In this document: one piece after another, positions 36,955 through 43,967 of the stretch
How positions within the stretch are numbered: position 1 is the first letter of the stretch
How the letters are laid out: each line of letters opens with the position of its first letter
From: Vibrio sinus
GTDB taxonomy: Bacteria; Pseudomonadota; Gammaproteobacteria; Enterobacterales; Vibrionaceae
Length of the DNA stretch: 64,000 bases
Assembly (NCBI RefSeq): GCF_023634645.1
Contig: NZ_JAMKMR010000007.1
Location: 124,001 to 188,000, forward strand
Direction of reading: 5' to 3'
Program-made: the position numbers and the translations under genes
The notes under the pieces: generated by a model
What the model was told of the DNA's origin: nothing
Seen by the model: only the letters and a program-made list of their open reading frames with translations
Databases searched by the model: none

Positions 36955-37638
36955 TTAGCGCTTACTTTGATTGAGGATTCGCTCAAGCTCACTTTCTGAG
37001 GAAGAAGGACTATTTGCCGCCGCTAGCTTGGCATCGAGGCTAGACATTGAATCCTGATCTTGGGCGAGCTCTGCGGCGGCCTCTAATTCCGCGGCTTTAC
37101 GCTTTTGATTGGCTTTAATTCGTTCTAATGAATCCAAAGCCGTTTTGGTTTTAGAGTTACTGCCTGACACAGCTGATAGCGTCGTTTTTTGCGCGCGCTG
37201 CATGGATTCCGTGGCTTTCACTAAATCCAGCTCTTGATCTAAGTGTTTGATGCGTGATTTGCACTCAGTGACTTTGCTGCGCATAGTCGTTTCTGCTTCT
37301 AAAAACGTAGACTGGCGAGTCTTTTCAACCTCTAGCTGGTCTCTAAGGTTCATGACTTCCTGAGCACATTCCAAAGCCAGCTCTTTATTGCCCGCTTCGC
37401 TTTGTTTTATGGCTTGTTGCTCATATTTGTCAATATTCGACTCTATAGCGGCGACATCATTATCGGCAAGTTTACGCTGGGCGATAATACTGGTGAGCTC
37501 TCTATCGGTTTTGTCTAGTTCGCTTTTTGCCTCGCGGATCTGCTGGCGCAGTTCGGTGATGCTATTTTGATCAGCTATCTCTTCTGCTTTGTCGTTAAAC
37601 AGTCCTAAACCAATTTTAAATAATCGACCTAATGCCAT
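36955..37638 (-). CDS. yjfJ: PspA/IM30-family protein (YjfJ)
   Basis: 227 residues, almost entirely helical and charged, with the N-terminal amphipathic MALGRLFKIGLGLFNDKAEE and then a long coiled coil (about 25-150) of the ESCRT-III/PspA type. E. coli YjfJ is about the same size. PspA-like proteins bind stressed inner membrane and may remodel it; YjfJ itself is poorly known. Its gene is 14 bases after yjfI and 98 before yjfK. Confidence 0.9.
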   Translation of the reverse strand: MALGRLFKIGLGLFNDKAEEIADQNSITELRQQIREAKSELDKTDRELTSIIAQRKLADNDVAAIESNIDKYEQQAIKQSEAGNKELALECAQEVMNLRDQLEVEKTRQSTFLEAETTMRSKVTECKSRIKHLDQELDLVKATESMQRAQKTTLSAVSGSNSKTKTALDSLERIKANQKRKAAELEAAAELAQDQDSMSSLDAKLAAANSPSSSESELERILNQSKR

Positions 37639-37652
37639 GGTTAATCCTTATA

Positions 37653-38051
37653 TTAATGTGATGATACGTTTAAGAAATCGTGGGAAAAATGAAGTATGGT
37701 TTGAACATTTTGGAACAGCACTTCAACTTCGAGGGCGATATTTTCATAGATGGATTTTGATGAAAGAGCACCGAAAGCACAGTAGTACGGCTGCTGATCT
37801 ACAACAGTTTTTGCCACGCCAGATAACGGTAACGCTTTTTGCTCGTACATAATGGCATTATCGAATTCAGCTTGGTCGATGACCGTGCTTACAGGAAACA
37901 GTAACGTCTCAATTAAGATTTGCGAGTCGGATTTGACCATGATGGCAGTGAGGCCGTCTGCGTTGGTGATGGAAAGAGATTCACCATGGGTTTCTACACT
38001 CCAATCGTGTTCACACTGATTCAGAAATGCATTTATTTCAGTTAATGACAT
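37653..38051 (-). CDS. yjfI: DUF2170 protein (YjfI)
   Basis: 132 residues, no signal or membrane segment. The layout (MSLTEINAFLNQ start, WSVETHGESLSITNADGL, ILIETLLFPVSTV, then a helical C terminus) fits DUF2170, the family of E. coli YjfI. It lies tightly between yjfC (14 bases) and yjfJ (14 bases), so it belongs to the same transcript. Function unknown. Confidence 0.85.
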   Translation of the reverse strand: MSLTEINAFLNQCEHDWSVETHGESLSITNADGLTAIMVKSDSQILIETLLFPVSTVIDQAEFDNAIMYEQKALPLSGVAKTVVDQQPYYCAFGALSSKSIYENIALEVEVLFQNVQTILHFSHDFLNVSSH

Positions 38052-38065
38052 AGTGTTAACTTCCT

Positions 38066-39235
38066 TTAGTTGAGAATAATATGTGGTATAAACCGCGCGA
38101 CATCGTCGGTTATTCGGTTGTCAGATTCCCTAAAGCTGACGCCTGTCGCCGTTTGACCAATCATCCAGCTGCCGACGACGCTGTAGCCACTTTGAAATTT
38201 GGCAAGCGGAGCAAACTGTTGAACAATATGGCCTTCTTCACCATAAAATCCTGTGGTGGATTCTATGTGCTCATCGTTAATGGAAATGGAGATATTCGCG
38301 CCTTCCCGGCTGTAAATTGGTTTGATGACTTTGCGGCTTAGTTGGCGCGACTTAGGGTCATCGGCAAAATAACACTCAAGTAAGTTGTCATGATGCGGAT
38401 AAAGTTCCCATAAAATTGGCAGCAAAGCTTTCGAAGATAGCAGCACTTTCCACAGTGGCTCAATGAATCGACAACCGCTGTCAGCAATGTAGTCTGCGTA
38501 TTCGTCGAACAAGGCAAATTCATACGGGTAAAGTGAAAATAGGTTACTTATCGGCTTTTTATTGTGGTCGGCAAATCTGTAGTCCATCGTCAAATGCACT
38601 TGACGAATGTCTGTAATTACTGGTTCCCATCCGGCTTCCTCCGCACAAGCGGCGAGATAAGTAACGGTTCTTAGATCTTCAGCTGAATCCTCGTAACACG
38701 CAAAGTGCAAGATATGGTTATCCGGCTGCTTGGTTGTTTTTAAAAAATTAAATTGCACGATCAACTGCTCGTCGTGCGAATTAAATTGATCGACATCTCG
38801 GGGGAGGGCATTGGCCGAAACGTTACATTTCAGCCAATCCCACGCCGCGACGGATGCTTCAAATATTGAGGTCGGCGTTTGTGCGTTGTATTCAAGCATT
38901 TTCGGCTGATCGATACCGTTCCAAGCGAAATCAAACCTACCGTATAGATAGGTTTGATCTTCTTGCCATGACCTGCGTAGTAAATCGTGATGCTTGTTTG
39001 GTAGGCCAAATTTGTCCAATAAGTCATGTTCAAATACATGTTTCACGGCGTTAATGCACATCTGATGCAAATTCTCTGTGACGGCATCGATTTGGTCTAC
39101 TTGCGCCATCGTCAGCTGAAAATATTTGTCCTCAACCCAGTATGGGTGCTTAGCTGACACCTCATAAAAATCGAATCCAAACTGACACATTCGATCTTGC
39201 CAGTTTTCTCTAGGCAGGATACTGCGTTGCAACAT
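38066..39235 (-). CDS. yjfC: Glutathionylspermidine synthase-family ATP-grasp protein (YjfC)
   Basis: 389 residues, close to E. coli YjfC. ATP-grasp-like fold of the GSP synthetase C-terminal domain: YGRFDFAWNGIDQPKMLEYN and TPTSIFEASVAAWDWLKCN near the N terminus, IKPIYSREGANISI (phosphate-binding), and SVVGSWMIGQTATGVSFRES at the C terminus. It lacks the amidase half of true glutathionylspermidine synthetase. Proposed reaction: ATP-dependent amide bond formation to an unknown acceptor. The gene is seven bases downstream of yjfM and 14 upstream of yjfI. Confidence 0.9.
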   Translation of the reverse strand: MLQRSILPRENWQDRMCQFGFDFYEVSAKHPYWVEDKYFQLTMAQVDQIDAVTENLHQMCINAVKHVFEHDLLDKFGLPNKHHDLLRRSWQEDQTYLYGRFDFAWNGIDQPKMLEYNAQTPTSIFEASVAAWDWLKCNVSANALPRDVDQFNSHDEQLIVQFNFLKTTKQPDNHILHFACYEDSAEDLRTVTYLAACAEEAGWEPVITDIRQVHLTMDYRFADHNKKPISNLFSLYPYEFALFDEYADYIADSGCRFIEPLWKVLLSSKALLPILWELYPHHDNLLECYFADDPKSRQLSRKVIKPIYSREGANISISINDEHIESTTGFYGEEGHIVQQFAPLAKFQSGYSVVGSWMIGQTATGVSFRESDNRITDDVARFIPHIILN

Positions 39236-39242
39236 GGTTTAC

Positions 39243-40178
39243 CTATCCCCCAAAAAATCCGCCTCGCGCACTACCGGTACTGCCAAATCCACCATAACTT
39301 CTTGTCGCAACGGGTTTGGTTGCGTGATAGCTCGAATGAGAGGATGATTGGTAGCTGGAGTTGGAGTTGGAGTTCGAATAGGTGGATCTAGATGAATGGT
39401 AGTGTGAATCTCCGCCAGAGGAGCCAGTACGTGCGGTTCCTGAACTGATGTAATAGTTGTTGGAGTCGTCATGACTATCACTGTACGAGCTGTTGGACGG
39501 CTGGTAACTAACCTGGTCGGTGTGTTTTATTTTGGCTAGGCCATCCAAAAAAAGGCCAGTATTGGATGTGACGTTTTTCGATACATCATGACAAGATTCG
39601 TTTGGCCCCGTTTCAACCAATTGGCCGATTTTCGAGGTACAAAATGGCTGTCGGTCTTTTCTGTGAAAGTCGACGGCATGCCCATCAATATTGGTACTTC
39701 TTTGGAAGATATCTCCATTGGCAAAAAATGCTTTGCGATAGAAGTGTGAACGAGGGTTTGAAGTGGTAAAGAAAGGTTGAATATGCGCAGAGCTGCCCAT
39801 GTGGTCAACCACGAATCCAGCCATCTTGGGTTGCCAATAACCTTTACGCTCCACACACACATCTGGGCCGAAATCAGTACGGCACTCTTTTTCGAGTAAA
39901 TATCTTAGCGCGGTTCTTTTTGCTTCTTTCTCTGCTGTATCAAATGCCGCGTCACATTGTGCTTTGGTGTATTTAGACTGGCACTTGGTGTGACTGGTAT
40001 AAACATGAGCATTTTCTTGCGAGCAGCCCTGTAGTAATGACACAGCGGAAATACCGCCAATATAGAAAAGAATGGATGTCCTATCGCCAATTCGATGCTT
40101 AGCTAAGTTGACAGCCCCTATTTTTTTTCGGCGACCGGATAACAGAGTACTTCGTGTAACGCGATGCTTATTTTTCAT
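39243..40178 (-). CDS. yjfM: DUF1190 protein (YjfM-like) with Ser/Gly-rich tail
   Basis: 311 residues from the ATG at 40178, preferred because AAGGA precedes it at good spacing; an upstream start in the same frame would overlap yjfL by 16 bases. A hydrophobic segment (SILFYIGGISAVSLLQGC) ends in Cys, compatible with a lipoprotein although the preceding basic part is long. The central DUF1190 part has FVVDHMGSSAHIQPF and many Cys residues. The last 90 residues are Ser, Tyr, Asn and Gly rich (SNSNSNSSYQSS, GGFGSTGSARGGFFGG), probably disordered and surface exposed. E. coli YjfM is a shorter relative. Confidence 0.8.
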   Translation of the reverse strand: MKNKHRVTRSTLLSGRRKKIGAVNLAKHRIGDRTSILFYIGGISAVSLLQGCSQENAHVYTSHTKCQSKYTKAQCDAAFDTAEKEAKRTALRYLLEKECRTDFGPDVCVERKGYWQPKMAGFVVDHMGSSAHIQPFFTTSNPRSHFYRKAFFANGDIFQRSTNIDGHAVDFHRKDRQPFCTSKIGQLVETGPNESCHDVSKNVTSNTGLFLDGLAKIKHTDQVSYQPSNSSYSDSHDDSNNYYISSGTARTGSSGGDSHYHSSRSTYSNSNSNSSYQSSSHSSYHATKPVATRSYGGFGSTGSARGGFFGG

Positions 40179-40189
40179 GCCGAAGTTCC

Positions 40190-40600
40190 TTAGTACGTCA
40201 TACATCCAGCGTTGAGTAAACCAACGGCAATATAAAAAGCAGCGGCGATGATAGCGGCTTGCACTTCATCGTTTTCGATACGTTCAACAAACTTGGGCAT
40301 AAAGACAAATCGAACGATCACTATTGCCAGAATTTGGGCAATCAAGGCAACTAAGCTCCAAATCGCAAAATCATAAAAATTGACGGCGTTTTGTAGAACA
40401 CCATTAATCGCGAGAGCATAGCCAATGACCGAACCTGAAAGTGCGACAGAGGCGGCGGTATTTTTATGCTCTTTGATCAACGTCCATTCTTTATACGGTG
40501 TGACAAGGGTGCATATATAAATGAAAGCAATAACAAATACTAAAGAGGCGGCAAAGTGGGCAGAAAAATTTCCTAGTACGTGTAAGTCAATATACTTCAT
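40190..40600 (-). CDS. yjfL: DUF350 membrane protein (YjfL)
   Basis: 136 residues with four predicted helices (about residues 13-33, 50-70, 78-100, 113-133), the DUF350 pattern: HKNTAASVALSGSVIGYALA between helices. E. coli YjfL is of similar size. First gene of the cassette on the minus strand; its promoter should lie in the 40601-40965 gap. DUF350 proteins are inner-membrane proteins of unknown function that commonly accompany YjfM and YjfC. Confidence 0.87.
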   Translation of the reverse strand: MKYIDLHVLGNFSAHFAASLVFVIAFIYICTLVTPYKEWTLIKEHKNTAASVALSGSVIGYALAINGVLQNAVNFYDFAIWSLVALIAQILAIVIVRFVFMPKFVERIENDEVQAAIIAAAFYIAVGLLNAGCMTY

Positions 40601-40965
40601 TGACTAGAACTCCTGTATGACATGGATGAGAGAAGGTGAGAGTGCTTATGCAACGGCGCTGAATTATAAGCAGGGTGGATTAGATTGCAAGGTATTTATT
40701 ATTGTTTTTCAATGCCTTGATATGTTTTAACGTGTTATTAAGCCTCTCTGGTTTCAAACGAAATACATTAGAGGTAGCTAACGTTATTCAGCGTCTAACT
40801 TTCAGGTGTGATAGCGATAAACTCAATGTGCATACGCTCGAAAGGTGTTGGTCACCAAACCCTTGCCATTCAAGTACAGAGGTTTAATTAACAAGAGGTT
40901 ATTGTAATTTTGACGGCTATCTATTAGGTTTGCTCAACACTCAACTTAAAGAGGTGATAGTCCTG
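40601..40965. other. Intergenic, yjf cassette promoter region
   Basis: 365 bases between divergent yjfL and the ABM gene. An open frame of 61 codons in it has no ribosome site and no recognisable product, so no gene is called. The region should hold both promoters; AAAGAGGTGATAG just before 40966 is the ABM ribosome site. Confidence 0.5.
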
Positions 40966-41274
40966 ATGTTAACCGTAATGATTCACGCCAAAATAAAACC
41001 GCAATTGCTTGATGAATTCATCGAGTTGGCTTCTTTGCTAACGAAAGAGACCCGCGGCGTAAGAGAGGGGTGCTTGGCCTATGCGTTCAACCAGCGCAGT
41101 GACGAGCCTTGCGAATTTGTGGTGTACGAGCAATGGGAAAGCCAACAAGCGTTAGATGCGCATATTGAGCAGATCATTTTGCTATTAGGTCCACCAAAAG
41201 AAGGCGAGTTGTTACCGGAAAAGCTAATGAATTGCTTTGAAAGTGTTACCCCAGTTTTCTACAACCAGATATGA
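40966..41274 (+). CDS. ABM-domain protein (second copy)
   Basis: 102 residues from the ATG at 40966, which follows AGAGGTGA; upstream in-frame starts lack a ribosome site. MIHAKIKPQLLDEFIELASL, TRGVREGCLAYAFNQ and EFVVYEQWESQQALDAHIEQ are the usual ABM-fold elements. It is the same type as the 29811-30104 protein but clearly diverged. A GFA-family gene follows after 24 bases, probably in one transcript. Role unknown, perhaps quinone or aldehyde detoxification. Confidence 0.85.
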   Translation: MLTVMIHAKIKPQLLDEFIELASLLTKETRGVREGCLAYAFNQRSDEPCEFVVYEQWESQQALDAHIEQIILLLGPPKEGELLPEKLMNCFESVTPVFYNQI

Positions 41275-41298
41275 TCAGGGTTTTAGGGAAATAGACGT

Positions 41299-41706
41299 AT
41301 GAGTTATCCAATAGAAGGTTCATGTCAGTGTGGTAATGTGAGTTACCAGCTGCTTCGAGAGCCGAAAATGGTGGTGGCCTGCCACTGTAAAGAATGTCAG
41401 AAATTGTCCACGAGCGCATTCAGTATCACCGCTGTGGTTGATGTTAACGATGTTGAGTTTAGCGGAAACATGTCGGACTGGAGCCGAGTGGCTGATAGTG
41501 GAAACACCAACAGCGCCAAATTCTGTCCAACTTGCGGCAATCGAATCTATCATTTTGACCCTGACCAACCAGGGATGATTAAGCTCAAGCCAGCTAATCT
41601 GTCTGATACCAGTATCATTCACCCAACCGCGCACGTTTGGGTGAGTGAAAAGCAAGATTGGTTTACCATCCCTGAAGGTGTGCAGGCGTTTGATAAACAG
41701 CCTTAA
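41299..41706 (+). CDS. GFA (glutathione-dependent formaldehyde-activating) family protein
   Basis: 135 residues of the GFA/CENP-V zinc fold. The ligand cysteines are clear: SCQCGNVSYQL at the start, ACHCKECQKLSTSAFS, and FCPTCGNRIYHF in the middle. The original family member was thought to catalyse glutathione-formaldehyde condensation, but most bacterial copies have unknown substrates. Same strand and transcript as the ABM gene; convergent with another GFA gene 30 bases away. Confidence 0.9.
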   Translation: MSYPIEGSCQCGNVSYQLLREPKMVVACHCKECQKLSTSAFSITAVVDVNDVEFSGNMSDWSRVADSGNTNSAKFCPTCGNRIYHFDPDQPGMIKLKPANLSDTSIIHPTAHVWVSEKQDWFTIPEGVQAFDKQP

Positions 41707-41736
41707 CATATTGATGTAACATGGGTATATAGTGTG

Positions 41737-42132
41737 TCACCTATCTGCCGGATGATTGACTCCGTCATTGGTGACCACATTTTCGATGTCAAATGGATTG
41801 ACGTCTTCTAGACAACCTACATTGTAACCGTATTCACTGGGAACAGAGCGGCGCTGGTGATGTGTGTAGATGCCACACTTGGAGCAAAAATAGTGCTTCG
41901 CGGTGTTGGTATTAAACTGATATAGGGTTAGAAATTGCTCACCTTGAACTATTTTTATTCCATCTAACTTTACTGATGCGACAATCGCTCCTTTTCTGCG
42001 ACAAATTGAACAGTCACACCTCCTAGGTTTTTCTATGCCATTTGGTAGTGAAAGCTCTAACACAACTGAACCACAATGGCATTTGGCTCTATGAATTGGC
42101 TTAATTTCCGTACGTCCGACTGTTTTTATCAT
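41737..42132 (-). CDS. GFA family protein (second, convergent copy)
   Basis: 131 residues. AKCHCGSVVLELSLPNGI, RRCDCSICRRKGAIVASV and YFCSKCGIYTHHQRRSVP carry the seven-cysteine zinc pattern; the trailing EYGYNVGCLEDVNPFDI is typical of the short GFA subgroup. A good ribosome site (AGGGGGA) precedes the ATG. It is a distant relative, not a recent duplicate, of the 41299-41706 protein. Function unknown. Confidence 0.88.
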   Translation of the reverse strand: MIKTVGRTEIKPIHRAKCHCGSVVLELSLPNGIEKPRRCDCSICRRKGAIVASVKLDGIKIVQGEQFLTLYQFNTNTAKHYFCSKCGIYTHHQRRSVPSEYGYNVGCLEDVNPFDIENVVTNDGVNHPADR

Positions 42133-42253
42133 GACTGTCCCCCTAACCGTTCTCTGCTAACCAGTGGTAAGTAAAATTGAGTGGGCTCACCTTAACCCGG
42201 AGCCATCTAAAATGAAATGCTTTTCATAATGCAGGTCTTTAGAACCAATCTTT

Positions 42254-42517
42254 TATACCCAAACTACTTCAAGATGCAGGATTCAGAGCGATGTGAGTGG
42301 CCCGATTTAAGGAAAAGGTCTGCAGGAATGGCCATCCATTTCAAAGGCCTTTGACGCGAAAGTGGGCCACTCACACCGCTCCCAAAGGGCGAGTAGATAA
42401 GGCTCCACTGCGTCGTTAGAGATATTCGGCGTAGAATAACTATGCCTCATATCTCTGCCTAGCATTGAAGCCTTATCTATCTCGCTGAAACTCGCATCTT
42501 GAAGTAATTTGGGTATA
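42254..42517. mobile_element. 264-bp MITE-like element with 24-bp terminal inverted repeats
   Basis: The ends TATACCCAAACTACTTCAAG (extending to GATGC) and GCATCTTGAAGTAATTTGGG (extending to TATA) are inverted repeats matching at 23 of 24 positions. The interior has no gene but contains nested dyads, for example TAGATAAGGCT with AGCCTTATCTA and AGAGATAT with ATATCTCT, so its right half can fold into a long imperfect hairpin. The left 120 bases recur, inverted, at 53887-54002. No transposase is present; movement would need one supplied in trans. It lies upstream of the fimbrial genes. Confidence 0.8.
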
Positions 42518-42627
42518 CATTAGTAAGATCTATGTTGGGGTTTGATAAATAATTCAACGTGTTATCTACCAATTTCTGTGCTGTGACGATATTATGGACT
42601 GACTTATTCGAACAGGGAATTAGTGAT

Positions 42628-43173
42628 ATGAAAGTAAAACATGCAACACTCGTTTCAACAATCGCAATACTTGTCGGCGCAGGGACTGCCGGAGTTGCTT
42701 TTGCCAAATCTCTTAAGAATCAATCTAGTTCCGATCAAAGTCAATTTACCATTGATCGCCATAACATGATTGATAATCTCAATCTGGTCGACAGCTTTAC
42801 CATTAGTGCGAGCGACATCCAAGACGCCATCATTAGAAATTCGAACAAGACGGTAACCTTAGGTACATTTTGCTCTTATTCTAATCACAAAAATAAAGAG
42901 TTACCTCTAACGGTGTCGAGTCGAGATGGTTCGTATAAGTTGGTGGGTACCGGGAAAGTGTCTGGTCTGAAAGTGAACTACCAAGTCGCTGTGAATAACG
43001 TCAACATGCCGTATAACCGGGCTACCATTGTGACGGCTAAGGGTGGTAAAGATCATACAAGCTGCCGAGGATTTGCTGAGCAAATTAAGCTCACCATTCC
43101 TGCCACGGACTTGAAAGCAGCCAAAGCTGGGACATACAGAGCCAGATTAAACTTGGCGACCTCATCAACTTAA
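42628..43173 (+). CDS. Fimbrial major subunit-like protein (chaperone-usher)
   Basis: 181 residues from the ATG at 42628, which starts a signal peptide (about residues 1-26, ending GVAFA); the open frame runs 23 codons further upstream without leader-like features. The mature part is beta-rich with two Cys, TLGTFCSYSNHKNKELPL and KDHTSCRGFAEQIKL, and ends AGTYRARLNLATSS like donor-strand-exchange pilins. It is followed by chaperone and usher genes, so pilin is the natural role. Assignment to the alpha/class-5 or archaic type is not certain. Confidence 0.75.
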   Translation: MKVKHATLVSTIAILVGAGTAGVAFAKSLKNQSSSDQSQFTIDRHNMIDNLNLVDSFTISASDIQDAIIRNSNKTVTLGTFCSYSNHKNKELPLTVSSRDGSYKLVGTGKVSGLKVNYQVAVNNVNMPYNRATIVTAKGGKDHTSCRGFAEQIKLTIPATDLKAAKAGTYRARLNLATSST

Positions 43174-43220
43174 CAGGATAGTTCGCCCTATTTATTGCCA
43201 ATAATGTAGTAGGTTTATAA

Positions 43221-43937
43221 ATGCAAAAAACAATTGTCGCGGTCATGTTATTGCTATTTGCACCTTTCACCTTTGCGAAGGCCTTGATTGGTGTGAGTGC
43301 TCCCGTAGTGGAGTTTAGTCAGGGTCAACGCAATGAATTTGTTACGGTTAAGAACTCGGGAGATACGAAAGCGTACATAGGTATTTTTGTGTACGACTCG
43401 GACAAACCGCAAAGTGAGCAGTCACAAAAAGATACGCTTAAGCCATCTTACAAAGTGATTGTGTCGCCGCGAAAAATGATTTTAAAGCCTAACCAAAGTA
43501 AAAGGTTGCGAATCACAAACCTAACTAAAAACATTAAGGCAGATAGGGTGATCGATATCGTTATCGATCAAGTGGTTCCGAACAAAAGTAAGTCGTCAGC
43601 GGCGGCACAAGGAGGTTTGGGAGTAAGCGTTCAAGGCTCAATCCTACGTGTCGTTAGAGTCTATATCAGGCCAGACGTATTAAAGCCTCATTTAGATTAT
43701 CAAGTGACGAGTCATAACCACAACAGAGAGGTACTGTTCACCAATAACGGAAACACCAGCATTAGCCTTGTTGGCATACAAGCTTGCACCTCAGATGACC
43801 AGTGTAAACCTATTGGACCTGTCACTCTGTTTCCCAACACCAAAGACAGTTTAGTGGCCCCAGAGGACTCAAAGTACATTAAGCTTGAGAAGAAAATCGC
43901 CAATAAAGTTGACGATGTGGTCATCGAATTAAGCTAA
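43221..43937 (+). CDS. Periplasmic fimbrial chaperone
   Basis: 238 residues with a signal peptide (MQKTIVAVMLLLFAPFTFAK, cleavage at about 19) and two immunoglobulin-like domains. The segment ISVSAP-like start (ALIGVSAPVVEFSQGQRNEF), SPRKMILKPNQSKRLRITNL (the usher/subunit-binding strand) and VVRVYIRP fit PapD/CfaA-type chaperones. It lies 47 bases after the pilin gene and 30 before the usher gene. Confidence 0.85.
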   Translation: MQKTIVAVMLLLFAPFTFAKALIGVSAPVVEFSQGQRNEFVTVKNSGDTKAYIGIFVYDSDKPQSEQSQKDTLKPSYKVIVSPRKMILKPNQSKRLRITNLTKNIKADRVIDIVIDQVVPNKSKSSAAAQGGLGVSVQGSILRVVRVYIRPDVLKPHLDYQVTSHNHNREVLFTNNGNTSISLVGIQACTSDDQCKPIGPVTLFPNTKDSLVAPEDSKYIKLEKKIANKVDDVVIELS

Positions 43938-43967
43938 TTATGCTCTGCAACAACTAACTGATTCATC

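Noticed and set aside
39239..39481. Thr/Pro/Ile-rich open frame antisense to the end of yjfM
   Set aside because: It is the shadow of the Ser/Asn/Gly-rich YjfM tail in another frame.
40702..40887. 61-codon open frame upstream of the ABM gene
   Set aside because: No ribosome site, no conserved-looking features, and it lies in an intergenic region that must hold two promoters.
42254..42517. CRISPR repeat or riboswitch at the inverted-repeat element
   Set aside because: There is no array of repeats and spacers; terminal inverted repeats and an inverted partial copy elsewhere fit a MITE-like element better. No riboswitch-type core was seen.
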